Source: Chitinophagaceae bacterium
Lineage (GTDB): Bacteria; Bacteroidota; Bacteroidia; Chitinophagales; Chitinophagaceae
Direction: 5' to 3'
DNA: 16,599 nt
NCBI GenBank assembly: GCA_025362915.1
Contig: JANYEU010000255.1
Span: 1 to 16,599 of the forward strand
The notes under the pieces were generated by a model. The model did no database searches and was not told where the DNA came from. It saw only the letters and a program-made list of their open reading frames with translations. Below are positions 1 through 7,091 of this stretch, in pieces (the first letter of the stretch is position 1; each line of letters begins with the position of its first letter). Position numbers and translations under genes: made by a program.

Positions 1-80
1 CCACTTTTCAACTGCTCCAAGGCATGCGTTTTTACCGCCTCATAATCAAACCTAAACGATGTGTCTTTTTTCTCTCTCAT
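1..80 (-). CDS. IS256-family (mutator-type) transposase, N-terminal fragment cut by the window edge
   Basis: An ATG on the minus strand at 80-78 opens a frame that stays open for 26 codons to the window edge. The peptide starts MREKKDTSFRFDYEAVKTHA and continues LEQLKSG. The pattern 'F-x-[YF]-E-A-x-K-x-x-A-L-E-Q-L-K-S-G' is typical of the extreme N-terminus of IS256-family transposases in Bacteroidota, which is the basis of the call. The DDE catalytic residues would lie outside the window. Just upstream, at about 114-141, is sequence that could be the element's terminal inverted repeat. Only 26 residues are visible, so the family assignment is an inference from the N-terminal motif. A purine-rich AGGATA sits a few bases before the ATG. 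Confidence 0.55.
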   Translation of the reverse strand, partial: MREKKDTSFRFDYEAVKTHALEQLKS

Positions 81-113
81 AATTTATCCTGTTAAAGGTC
101 TAATTTTATTTTG

Positions 114-141
114 ACCTTGACACAGTTTAAATTACACCCTC
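114..141 (-). mobile_element. Putative terminal inverted repeat (right end) of the IS256-like element
   Basis: The sequence upstream of the transposase start contains, on the minus strand, GAGGGTGTAATTTAAACTGT followed by GTCAAGG. A GTGTAA-type end about 30-60 bp before the transposase ATG is how IS256-family elements usually end. The other end is outside the window, so neither the inverted match nor the target duplication can be checked. The exact boundary is a guess. Confidence 0.3.
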
Positions 142-201
142 TAATTTAGCGAAGAAATCTCTCACTTTTTCGAAGAAATCATGTAATTTTTCGAAGAAAT
201 C
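139..201. repeat. Three direct repeats with exact 21-bp period
   Basis: The 10-mer CGAAGAAATC occurs at 150-159, 171-180 and 192-201, exactly 21 bp apart. The flanking bases are partly conserved too: TAATTT precedes the core in the first and third units, and TTTTCGAAGAAATC is shared by the second and third. The array lies between the putative IS end and the porin stop codon. 21 bp is two helical turns, so the three copies would face the same side of the DNA. No gene explains the array. Confidence 0.8.
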
Positions 202-242
202 GGCAGGTTTTACGTTTAAATTGGCTACTTTTTGACCAATCC

Positions 243-1589
243 TTAAAATTGCACATGTCCCCTGATGCCAAACACGTGAATTGGACCGCTTCTGTCTTTG
301 TTATAACCAGGATTTGTTACAAATTGATAGTCGGTGGTAAGCCAAAGGGCTTTTGTCAGCTTTAAATTATAATAGGCTTCCACAATTTTTTCTGTTCCAT
401 AATTTAAAGTGCCGTCTCCAACGATGAAACCATAACCGCCTGCCTTCAAAAAAGCCTGATGATTGTTGGATATGCCGTTTATCACACCGGCAATGCCACA
501 AACATCATCTGGCCTACGCCATTTTGTTCCTTTCACAGATAACCCTGCGCTTACTGTTTGGTCTATTTCGGTAAAAGCCCATGTGGCGTGCGTTCCATCG
601 TTCCATCCGGCACGGAAAAAGACGCCTATTTCATCAGTAAGATCTTGATTGCCGCTAATGCCCAATCCAAATTTGTGTCCATCAAAAGTATTGCCTTCTT
701 CTGTTCCATCAATCACATGAAGAATGTGGGTATCAATGGTTTGAATGGCTTTTATACCATCAGCATAGGAAGGGGCGCGCGATGCGATGTGGAAAGCGAG
801 AAACCTGATGGCACCGGGGTGTTTATTTGTAGCCCAACTCTTCTCTAACTCGAAGGTTTCTGAATAAGCTTTCATAAATTTGTATTCCAATCCTGATTGA
901 TTGGCCATTTTGGGTACTGCCACGCTGGATAATCGTATGGTCCACGTAGGTTTTATCAATTCAGCAACCAATCCAAAAGTATATCCCTTGGTATTTGCAG
1001 GATAATCCCATGCTCCGTTTGACATTAGCGACCAATTTAAAAACTGGCTGCGCGGATCGTGGCTATACCTGTTCTTATCGTAAAAATCGCTGATGGCAAA
1101 CTTTCCTACAGAGATGGTTAAACGGCTGGCAGGCACCTTATCCCTCACTTGGTTTACATCATCGTCAATATCTACGTAAGTTGTTTTTCCTATCGGGAAT
1201 GTTTGTTGCAGGTATGCCCGTGCAATAGATACTTTTGGTTGGGGATCGCCTATCCGATAGGTTTCTCCGTTTAATGCACCGGCAACTCCGAGCGAATAAC
1301 TGAGTCCTGCACCTCCGGATAGCTCTGGATTGAAGTAAAAAGCGGCGCCTTTCCATAATATCTTGCCAAAAAACAAGGTGGCTGTTACGCTACTGGAACC
1401 AACCTCTGCCGAATCGGCCAAACTGTTCCTTCCACTGTAAGAAGTACTGAAACCCGAATGGCTTTGCGAGATGACTGTCATCTGAAAATGTTCGGAAAGG
1501 GTATCATTTGCCCTTTTAAAAATGATTTGGGCATTACTTCTATTTAGTACGAAGAAGAAAAGGATGTATACGAGTATTTTTCTTGCCAT
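243..1589 (-). CDS. Outer-membrane carbohydrate-selective porin, OprB-like
   Basis: This predicted 448-residue outer-membrane beta-barrel protein would form a diffusion channel for small solutes. The start at 1589 is preferred over the upstream ATG at 1637, because it gives a clean signal peptide (MARKILVYILFFFVLNRSNA, cleaved near Q21). It also leaves room for a promoter -7 box at 1653-1660. The mature protein has the hallmarks of the carbohydrate-porin family: 'FYFNPELSGGAGLS' and 'NGETYRIGDPQPKVSIARAY' near the N-terminus. The chain alternates aromatic and glycine-rich strands and ends 'HVFGIRGHVQF', with the C-terminal Phe needed for barrel insertion. Substrate cannot be told from sequence. 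Family names mention sugars, but related porins have been linked to other solutes, including divalent metals. The next gene to the right, etfA, is in the same direction but about 185 bp away, so this is probably a separate transcript. Confidence 0.8.
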   Translation of the reverse strand: MARKILVYILFFFVLNRSNAQIIFKRANDTLSEHFQMTVISQSHSGFSTSYSGRNSLADSAEVGSSSVTATLFFGKILWKGAAFYFNPELSGGAGLSYSLGVAGALNGETYRIGDPQPKVSIARAYLQQTFPIGKTTYVDIDDDVNQVRDKVPASRLTISVGKFAISDFYDKNRYSHDPRSQFLNWSLMSNGAWDYPANTKGYTFGLVAELIKPTWTIRLSSVAVPKMANQSGLEYKFMKAYSETFELEKSWATNKHPGAIRFLAFHIASRAPSYADGIKAIQTIDTHILHVIDGTEEGNTFDGHKFGLGISGNQDLTDEIGVFFRAGWNDGTHATWAFTEIDQTVSAGLSVKGTKWRRPDDVCGIAGVINGISNNHQAFLKAGGYGFIVGDGTLNYGTEKIVEAYYNLKLTKALWLTTDYQFVTNPGYNKDRSGPIHVFGIRGHVQF

Positions 1590-1652
1590 TTTAATCTGAA
1601 TTAAGTTGATATGCCATAGGATCAAACTGTGCTTCAATCCTTTTTAGAATAG

Positions 1653-1680
1653 CAAAAGTAATAATTTAGATTAATCTAAA
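1653..1680 (-). promoter_or_regulatory. Porin promoter region: -7-like box plus perfect 16-bp palindrome (possible operator)
   Basis: On the minus strand, TACTTTTG (1660-1653) fits the Bacteroidota -7 consensus TAnnTTTG. It would start transcription about 55-60 nt before the porin ATG at 1589. Immediately upstream, at 1665-1680, is a perfect palindrome, TTTAGATTAATCTAAA. I see no good TTG at the -33 position. A palindrome between the two promoter elements is where a repressor commonly binds. The half-site spacing resembles DtxR/MntR-type metalloregulator boxes (TTAGG..CCTAA style), but that resemblance is only suggestive. Confidence 0.45.
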
Positions 1681-1774
1681 AAATAATTTTAAATAAATCA
1701 ATTCTCTTTTGATTGAGATTTGCTTTTTATGTTTTAAAGTCTTAAGAATATTATTTAACTGATTGAGAAGAAAC

Positions 1775-2746
1775 TTAATGACTATTCTTTTCAATCAATT
1801 TATTAATTTCTTCGGTCAACTTTGGTACTACTACAAAGGCATCTCCCACAATACCGTAGTCGGCACTCTTAAAAAAAGGGGCTTCGGGATCTGTATTGAT
1901 TACAACGATAACCTTACTACGGTTTACCCCTGCCAAATGCTGAATGGCGCCCGAAATTCCGATGGCAATATATAAGTTAGGAGCAATTTGATAACCCGTT
2001 TGCCCTACATGTTCATGGTGCGGCCGCCAATTGGCATCGGCAACCGGGCGGCTACACGCCAAAGCCGCATGAAGCGACTGGGCAAGGGCTTCTATCATAC
2101 CCCAATTTTCAGGACCACGCAAACCCCGTCCGCCACTCACCACAATATCAGCCTCCGTAAGCGGAATTTCGCCCACAATCTTGTTTATATTGGTAACCTT
2201 TACCTTGCTTTCTGGAATATTTATGTTTAAAACAGACACTTCTGCATTGCCTTCAGCCACAGTTACTGGAAAACTATTGGGATTGAGTGAAATTACCTTA
2301 ATAGGTGTATTGATACTGATATTGGCATAAGCCTTACCACTAAAAACAGTTTTCTTTACCACAAAGCCAGACGAAACATCGGGCAATGCACAGGCGCCAG
2401 CCACTAAACCAGCCTTCAATTTGGCAGCAACCCTTGCCGCTATTGCCTTGCCGGTTTGGTTTTGGCTAAAAACAACCACCGTTGCGCCTGTTTTACCAGC
2501 AGCTTCGGCAATAAGGGATGCATAAACCTGTGTATCTAAGTGGTTTAGGGAAATATCTGTTATGGTATGCACCTTGCTGATACCATATTTGCCTAGCGTA
2601 ACCACATTATCTGTTACATTACCCAACACCAACGCCTCGGCGGTTGTATCCAGCAAAGCTGCTACTTTATTTCCATAGCTAAGTGCCTCGAAAGAAGCCT
2701 TTTTGATGATACCGTCTGCCTGATCTGCAAAAATTAAAACTGACAT
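1775..2746 (-). CDS. etfA: Electron transfer flavoprotein alpha subunit
   Basis: This 323-residue protein has the usual length for EtfA. With EtfB it forms the soluble FAD heterodimer that takes electrons from acyl-CoA dehydrogenases and passes them towards the quinone pool. The N-terminal alpha/beta domain spans about residues 1-190. The C-terminal FAD-binding domain shows the expected signatures: SGGRGL (204-209), VGQTG (247-251), LYIAIGISGAIQHLAGV (258-274), INTDPEAPFF (283-292) and YGIVGD (297-302). It lies downstream of etfB in the same direction, separated by 120 bp of repetitive sequence. I see no acyl-CoA dehydrogenase or ETF-quinone oxidoreductase gene nearby. Confidence 0.95.
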   Translation of the reverse strand: MSVLIFADQADGIIKKASFEALSYGNKVAALLDTTAEALVLGNVTDNVVTLGKYGISKVHTITDISLNHLDTQVYASLIAEAAGKTGATVVVFSQNQTGKAIAARVAAKLKAGLVAGACALPDVSSGFVVKKTVFSGKAYANISINTPIKVISLNPNSFPVTVAEGNAEVSVLNINIPESKVKVTNINKIVGEIPLTEADIVVSGGRGLRGPENWGMIEALAQSLHAALACSRPVADANWRPHHEHVGQTGYQIAPNLYIAIGISGAIQHLAGVNRSKVIVVINTDPEAPFFKSADYGIVGDAFVVVPKLTEEINKLIEKNSH

Positions 2747-2759
2747 AAACTTTAAATAT

Positions 2760-2864
2760 TAAGTTGTAAGTATTAAGTGATAAGTAAGTGGTACGTTATA
2801 AGTAATACGTTATACGTTTTTAATCTTGTTCAATACGTATTACGTAAAACAAACGACGTATAAC
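2760..2864. repeat. 7-bp-period degenerate repeat and inverted repeat between etfB and etfA
   Basis: From 2760 the sequence reads as successive heptamers TAAGTTG, TAAGTAT, TAAGTGA, TAAGTAA (to 2787). After an 11-bp break come TAAGTAA, TACGTTA and TACGTTT (2799-2819). A 9-bp perfect inverted repeat, GTTATACGT (2809-2817) and ACGTATAAC (2856-2864), closes over the palindrome AATACGTATT (2832-2841). The arrangement fills nearly the whole gap between two genes normally packed closely. It may be a dispersed intergenic repeat, and its function is unknown. Confidence 0.7.
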
Positions 2865-2866
2865 TC

Positions 2867-3610
2867 TTAAAATGCTTTTACTTCTTCATGTAGTAGCCTT
2901 GCCAGCTCGGCAACATTATCTGCGGCTATTAATTTTACGCTTGTTTTGGCGGGTTTCACTTCGTAATTAACCACGCTTGTAAAGGTTTCTATTGCCGCAG
3001 GCTCCAAAACCTTCAAAGGTTTGGTACGGGCAGCCATAATTCCTCTCATATTGGGAATACGTTGCTCGGCCATACCTTTTGCACAACTCAATACTAAAGG
3101 AAGAGATACTTCTGCGGTTTCTTCGCCGCCCTCAATATCGCGGGTTACGATAGCATTACTACCTTCAATTACCAATTTAGTAGCGAGGGAAATAAAAGGC
3201 ATATCAAGCAACTCGGCAATTGTTCCACCTATGGAAGAAGTGTTATAGTCGATGCTTTCTTTACCGGTAAGTATCAAATCGTAGTTGTTTTGTTTGGCCA
3301 CTTCTGCTATTTGCGCAGCTATATAATAACTATCATTGTTTTGAACATTAATGCGGATGGCCTCATCGCCACCAATTGCAAGGGCTTTACGGATGATGGC
3401 ATCACAATCTGCATTACCCACAGTAATTAGATGTATTGTAGTGGATACATCCTTTTCTTTCAACTCAATAGCCCGCACCAAAGCATACCATTCATCATAA
3501 GGATTGATAATCCATTGCACACCGGCATCCTCAAACAGGGTATTATTATCCTTAAAGGCAATCTTGGAGGTAGTATCTGGAGATTTACTTAGGCAAACTA
3601 AAATTTTCAT
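2867..3610 (-). CDS. etfB: Electron transfer flavoprotein beta subunit
   Basis: The start at 3610 gives 247 residues, the normal size, and the canonical opening 'MKILVCLSKSPDTTSKIAF'. A further in-frame ATG at 3736 would add 42 residues without family resemblance. Recognisable parts are NPYDEWYA (36-43), RKALAIGGDEA (74-84), LTGKESIDYNTSSIGG (114-129), GGEE..EVSLPLVLS (161-175) and RIPNMRGIMAARTKPL (184-199), the family pattern for nucleotide binding and EtfA contact. It is the first gene of an etfB-etfA pair and is divergent from korA. I found no exact TAnnTTTG box on the minus strand upstream. Confidence 0.95.
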   Translation of the reverse strand: MKILVCLSKSPDTTSKIAFKDNNTLFEDAGVQWIINPYDEWYALVRAIELKEKDVSTTIHLITVGNADCDAIIRKALAIGGDEAIRINVQNNDSYYIAAQIAEVAKQNNYDLILTGKESIDYNTSSIGGTIAELLDMPFISLATKLVIEGSNAIVTRDIEGGEETAEVSLPLVLSCAKGMAEQRIPNMRGIMAARTKPLKVLEPAAIETFTSVVNYEVKPAKTSVKLIAADNVAELARLLHEEVKAF

Positions 3611-3765
3611 CGTTATATATTTAAGACCAAACGGAAACAAGCAAATTCTTAGGGTAAATATACGGCAACATCCATTACAAAGATTAGAAAGATTAAAACC
3701 TCTATGAGTTTTGAGCCCTATAAAGATTAGTTCCATTTACCAGTATGGTAATTGCATTTTATCAC

Positions 3766-3798
3766 TTGTAAAATATCCATTATAAATTACTAACTTTG
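3766..3798 (+). promoter_or_regulatory. Bacteroidota-type promoter of korA
   Basis: TTG at 3766-3768 and TAACTTTG at 3791-3798 fit the Bacteroidota consensus TTG-N(17-23)-TAnnTTTG, with a 22-nt spacer. Transcription would start near 3804, leaving an untranslated leader of about 70 nt before the korA ATG. It is the clearest promoter in the window. Confidence 0.6.
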
Positions 3799-3876
3799 CG
3801 CTCCTTTTTTAGGTAACAGATTGCTTTCAGTTTAAGTAATCCGAAATAATAATTTCATCCTTTTTGTTCCTCTATA

Positions 3877-5724
3877 ATGAATAAGCAAGAACAGGTTTTA
3901 CAAGACGTAGTAATAAAATTTGCAGGCGATAGTGGTGATGGCATGCAACTTACCGGACAACAGTTTACCAATAATACTGCTTTGTTGGGTATAGATCTGG
4001 CAACATTCCCAGATTTCCCTGCCGAGATCCGTGCCCCAATAGGTACTGTGCCCGGTGTGAGTGGGTTTCAGGTTCACTTCTCTTCCAACAAGGTTTATAC
4101 CCCAGGAGATTCTTGTGATGTATTGGTGGCAATGAACGCCGCTGCCCTAAAGGTGAACCTAAAGGGACTGAAGAAAGCTGGAAAGATTATAGCAAACATA
4201 GAAGGTTTTGATAGTAAGAACCTTCGTTTGGCAAACTATCCAGATGGGGTAAATCCGCTGGATGATGGCAGCTTGGAAGGATACGAATTGATAAAGGTTG
4301 ATGTAACAAAACTTACCCGTGAGGCTGTAAAGGAGTTTACAGAGCTGGGTAACAAGGAAAGGGATAGGGCAAAGAACATGTTTGTGCTAGGGTTTATCTA
4401 CTGGATGTACAACCGTGATTTGGCTAGTACCATAGATTTCTTGGAAGAGAAATTTGGCAAGAAAGAAAGTATCCTTCAAAGTAATATCAGGGTTTTACAG
4501 GCAGGATATAATTATGGTGATACCACCGAAACTTTCACTACACGATATACGGTAGAAAAAGCCAAGATGGCTCCGGGTCTTTACAGAAGCATCATGGGAA
4601 ATCAGGCATTGGCTTATGGGTTGATTGCTGCCGGGGAAAAGAGTGGGTTGCCTATCTTCTTAGGAACGTATCCTATAACGCCCGCTTCCGATATCTTGCA
4701 TGAGCTTAGCAAATACAAATCATTCGGCATCCGTACATTTCAGGCCGAAGATGAGATAGCCGCCATTACTTCTGTAATTGGTGCAAGCTATGGTGGTAGC
4801 CTTGGTATCACTACTACAAGTGGTCCGGGTATGGCTTTGAAAGCAGAGGCTATGGGCTTGGCTGTGATGTTGGAAATTCCGTTGGTTATTGTAAACATAC
4901 AACGTGGTGGTCCTTCTACCGGGTTGCCTACCAAGACAGAACAAAGCGATTTGATGCAAGCTTATTATGGTAGGAATGGGGAGTGTCCGATGCCGGTAAT
5001 TGCTTCCGCAACGCCAAGTGATTGTTTTGATGTGGCTTTTGAAGCAGTGCGTATCGCTGTGCAACACATGACACCCATCATCCTTTTAAGCGATGGTTAT
5101 ATAGCAAATGGTGCAGAGCCTTGGAAGTTTCCTACAAGTGCGGAATTGCCAACCATAGAAGTGAAGTTTAAAGAAACGCCTGTTAAAGGCGAAGAGAAAT
5201 TTATGCCTTACCGTAGGGATGAAAAACTCGTTAGGCCATGGGCTATCCCAGGAACCAAAGGATTGGAACATAGGGTTGGTGGATTGGAAAAGCAAGATAT
5301 TACGGGTAATATCAGTTACGATTCTGACAATCACCAACACATGGTGAAGACCAGACAAGCCAAGGTGGATATGATAGCACATTATATTCCTTTGCAAACA
5401 ATAGACAGTGGTCCCGAAAAAGGAAAGGTATTGGTGATTGGCTGGGGTAGTACTTATGGCACCATCAAAAGTGCTGTGCTGGATTTACAGGCACAGGGCC
5501 ATGCGGTAAGCCATGTGCACATCCGTTATATCCGTCCTTTCCCTAGAAACTTGGGAGACATCATCAAGAACTTCGATAAGGTCTTGATTCCAGAAATAAA
5601 CAACGGACAATTGGTAAAGATTATCAGGGATGTTTATTTTGTTGATGCACAACCGTACAACAAGATTATGGGTATTCCTATCACCAAACATGAATTGGTA
5701 GAAGCAATAGAGAAGATGTTATAA
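3877..5724 (+). CDS. korA: 2-oxoacid:ferredoxin oxidoreductase, alpha subunit (fused gamma-alpha)
   Basis: This 615-residue subunit belongs to the thiamine-diphosphate enzyme that oxidatively decarboxylates a 2-oxoacid (2-oxoglutarate is the usual Bacteroidota substrate) to the acyl-CoA, reducing ferredoxin. Residues about 12-210 are the gamma domain, with KFAGDSGDGMQLTGQQF at 14-30. Residues about 235-420 are the pyrimidine-binding domain: YPITPASDI (265-273), EDE (291-293), TTTSGPGMALK (312-322) and NIQRGGPSTGLPTKTEQSDL (340-359). Residues about 485-600 are the transketolase C-terminal-like domain, from GKVLVIGWGSTYG to PFPRNLGDI. This subunit cannot work without the beta subunit, which carries thiamine diphosphate and iron-sulfur ligands. 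No korB follows, because a terminator comes 19 bp after the stop. The exact substrate cannot be fixed from the alpha subunit. Confidence 0.92.
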   Translation: MNKQEQVLQDVVIKFAGDSGDGMQLTGQQFTNNTALLGIDLATFPDFPAEIRAPIGTVPGVSGFQVHFSSNKVYTPGDSCDVLVAMNAAALKVNLKGLKKAGKIIANIEGFDSKNLRLANYPDGVNPLDDGSLEGYELIKVDVTKLTREAVKEFTELGNKERDRAKNMFVLGFIYWMYNRDLASTIDFLEEKFGKKESILQSNIRVLQAGYNYGDTTETFTTRYTVEKAKMAPGLYRSIMGNQALAYGLIAAGEKSGLPIFLGTYPITPASDILHELSKYKSFGIRTFQAEDEIAAITSVIGASYGGSLGITTTSGPGMALKAEAMGLAVMLEIPLVIVNIQRGGPSTGLPTKTEQSDLMQAYYGRNGECPMPVIASATPSDCFDVAFEAVRIAVQHMTPIILLSDGYIANGAEPWKFPTSAELPTIEVKFKETPVKGEEKFMPYRRDEKLVRPWAIPGTKGLEHRVGGLEKQDITGNISYDSDNHQHMVKTRQAKVDMIAHYIPLQTIDSGPEKGKVLVIGWGSTYGTIKSAVLDLQAQGHAVSHVHIRYIRPFPRNLGDIIKNFDKVLIPEINNGQLVKIIRDVYFVDAQPYNKIMGIPITKHELVEAIEKML

Positions 5725-5742
5725 ATTGAATGGCAATAAAGT

Positions 5743-5781
5743 AAAAGCGGCAAATCCTTCATTAGGGTTGCCGCTTTTTTT
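5743..5781 (+). terminator. Intrinsic terminator of korA
   Basis: A perfect 11-bp stem (AAAAGCGGCAA at 5743-5753, TTGCCGCTTTT at 5768-5778) with a 14-nt loop ends in an eight-T run. It starts 19 bp after the korA stop and separates korA from the fasciclin gene. Confidence 0.88.
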
Positions 5782-5881
5782 GGTTGTATAAACCAAGCAT
5801 ATATTACCCTAGGCTAAATGAAAATTATTTATAATAAATCCAAACAATACAGTTATCCGTAAGTAAAAGAAAAATAAATTT

Positions 5882-6436
5882 ATGAAAAAGATTATTGTAT
5901 TAATGATGAGTGCTTTTGTTTTGAACGCTTCAATGGCGCAAGACAAAATGGAAAAAACAGTAGAAGTAGGTGGCTCAGCCATGTATCCATCTAAAAACAT
6001 TATTGAGAATGCTGTAAACAGTAAAGACCATACCACACTGGTAGCTGCGGTAAAGGCGGCTGGTTTGGTGAGTACATTACAAGGGGCTGGTCCTTTTACG
6101 GTGTTTGCGCCTACTAATGAAGCATTCGACAAACTTCCAAAAGGAACTGTAGGCACATTGGTTAAACCAGAAAACAAGGCTACACTCACTAAAATTCTTA
6201 CTTACCATGTTGTTGCTGGAAAGTACAATGCAAAGGATTTAATGAAGATGGTGAAGGAAGGTAATGGCAAGGCTACCCTAAAAACAGTAGAAGGTGGCAC
6301 ACTTACTATCTCTGTAAAGCACAAAAAAGTGATTGTTACAGACGAAAAGGGTGGCATGAGCATGGTTACCATTGCAGATGTGAACCAAAGCAATGGCATT
6401 ATACACGTGGTGGATACTGTATTGATGCCTATGTAA
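5882..6436 (+). CDS. Secreted fasciclin (FAS1) domain protein
   Basis: This 184-residue protein has a signal peptide (MKKIIVLMMSAFVLNASMAQ) and a single FAS1 domain filling the rest. Family landmarks are 'DHTTLVAAVKAAGL', the H1 motif 'GPFTVFAPTNEAFDKLP', the YH region 'LTYHVVAGKY', and the closing 'SNGIIHVVDTVLMP'. FAS1 domains mediate cell-surface or matrix adhesion in many organisms, but the ligand of small bacterial versions like this is generally unknown. No lipobox cysteine is visible, so the product is probably periplasmic or released. The gene is monocistronic, flanked by a terminator on each side. I found no TAnnTTTG box in the 100 bp upstream. Confidence 0.9.
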   Translation: MKKIIVLMMSAFVLNASMAQDKMEKTVEVGGSAMYPSKNIIENAVNSKDHTTLVAAVKAAGLVSTLQGAGPFTVFAPTNEAFDKLPKGTVGTLVKPENKATLTKILTYHVVAGKYNAKDLMKMVKEGNGKATLKTVEGGTLTISVKHKKVIVTDEKGGMSMVTIADVNQSNGIIHVVDTVLMPM

Positions 6437-6480
6437 TTGCTCATTACAGATTTTATTTTTGTTAGGGGTTGTTTGCATAT

Positions 6481-6514
6481 AGGCTCTGTGAGATTATTCT
6501 TGCAGGGCTTTTTT
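6481..6514 (+). terminator. Probable terminator of the fasciclin gene
   Basis: AGGCTCTG (6481-6488) pairs with CAGGGCTT (6503-6510) using two G-U pairs, and the 3' arm runs into six Ts (6509-6514). It lies 45 bp after the stop codon. The stem is moderate, so the call is tentative. Confidence 0.5.
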
Positions 6515-6572
6515 ATTGATAGGATGTTAGTTTATTTGCGATGACAAATAACTTAAAAATGGTCAACAATCT

Positions 6573-6730
6573 AATGACTATCCGCTATTTGGAAGTAACT
6601 GTTTGAATTGGTGAACGTCTTTGTGAAGTACGAAACAATCTTATTTTGTTATCAAGATTGCTTCGTGCCTCGCAAAGGACGGCGAGATTATGGAGAATGT
6701 TAAAACGATTCCAAATAGCAGATAGTCATG
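6573..6730. mobile_element. MITE-like 158-bp inverted-repeat element with flanking 7-bp direct repeat
   Basis: The ends (6573-6594 and 6709-6730) are inverted repeats matching at 20 of 22 positions. The perfect core, CTATTTGGAA against TTCCAAATAG, lies at 6585-6594 and 6709-6718. Inside, a second imperfect inverted repeat of about 28 bp (about 6615-6642 and 6654-6681) carries the right-arm sequence GATTGCTTCGTGCCTCGCAA. The direct repeat ACAATCT sits immediately outside both ends (6566-6572 and 6731-6737), as a target-site duplication would. No coding capacity is visible. The structure fits a miniature inverted-repeat transposable element or another dispersed palindromic repeat. Confidence 0.6.
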
Positions 6731-6915
6731 ACAATCTTCACACGGCTATTGACGATTATCCTTCTTGAACTATTAGATATGCAAAAACCATTGGCAAAGT
6801 TCTTGTTTTGATGATGGTTTTTTGTAAAATCAATATCAGATACCAATCTCCTTATGAAGAATAGTAGTGCTTCCGCCTCGTCTTTCTGTGCTTCCAACTC
6901 GATGATGTATGACAT
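6700..6915 (-). CDS. Small 71-residue ORF of unknown function, possibly a decayed gene
   Basis: The peptide starts MSYIIELEAQKDEAEALLFF, acidic and helical, somewhat like small antitoxin-type proteins. The second half is basic and low in obvious structure. Its last codons run into the MITE-like element, so the natural C-terminus may have been replaced. Upstream is a partial duplication of its own 5' region (see the repeat at 6906-6995), and no clear ribosome-binding site is visible. I do not recognise a family. It may be a gene remnant or chance ORF. Confidence 0.25.
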   Translation of the reverse strand: MSYIIELEAQKDEAEALLFFIRRLVSDIDFTKNHHQNKNFANGFCISNSSRRIIVNSRVKIVMTICYLESF

Positions 6916-6995
6916 CGGGTCACATTGTTGAAGCTCCGCCTAAAATACCAATCTTCCGCCTAAACATTGTATAATATCGGGTCGCATTGATGAGG
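6906..6995. repeat. Nested imperfect direct repeats (28-bp unit, 23/28 identical) in the gene-poor stretch
   Basis: A 28-bp segment beginning TGTATGACATCGGGTCACAT at 6906 recurs 62 bp later at 6968 as TGTATAATATCGGGTCGCAT, matching at 23 of 28 positions. Between them TCCGCCTAAA occurs twice (6935-6944, 6955-6964). ATACCAATCT is also duplicated (6840-6849, 6945-6954). The pattern suggests old local duplications followed by decay. The remaining sequence of the 6437-7195 gap shows no convincing gene. Confidence 0.6.
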
Positions 6996-7091
6996 TTTAT
7001 TTCGACTTGTCTGGAGTTTATGCCGCATCTTTTATCGAAATAATAGAGCTGAGATGGAAAAATATCATTTATTGGTGATTAAGGAAAACAC

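Noticed and set aside
139..237. Coding sequence for a heptad-repeat peptide (DFFEKLH...)
   Set aside because: No start codon serves the frame; going upstream it runs into the porin coding sequence in a different frame. Better treated as repeats.
1590..1637. Porin start at 1637
   Set aside because: It would put 16 residues before a clean signal peptide and leave only 16 bp to the -7 box.
3611..3736. N-terminal extension of EtfB from an ATG at 3736
   Set aside because: The extra 42 residues do not resemble EtfB, which begins MKILVC at 3610.
6700..6915. Antitoxin of a toxin-antitoxin pair
   Set aside because: Only a loose resemblance in the first 30 residues, and no toxin gene or clear ribosome-binding site nearby.
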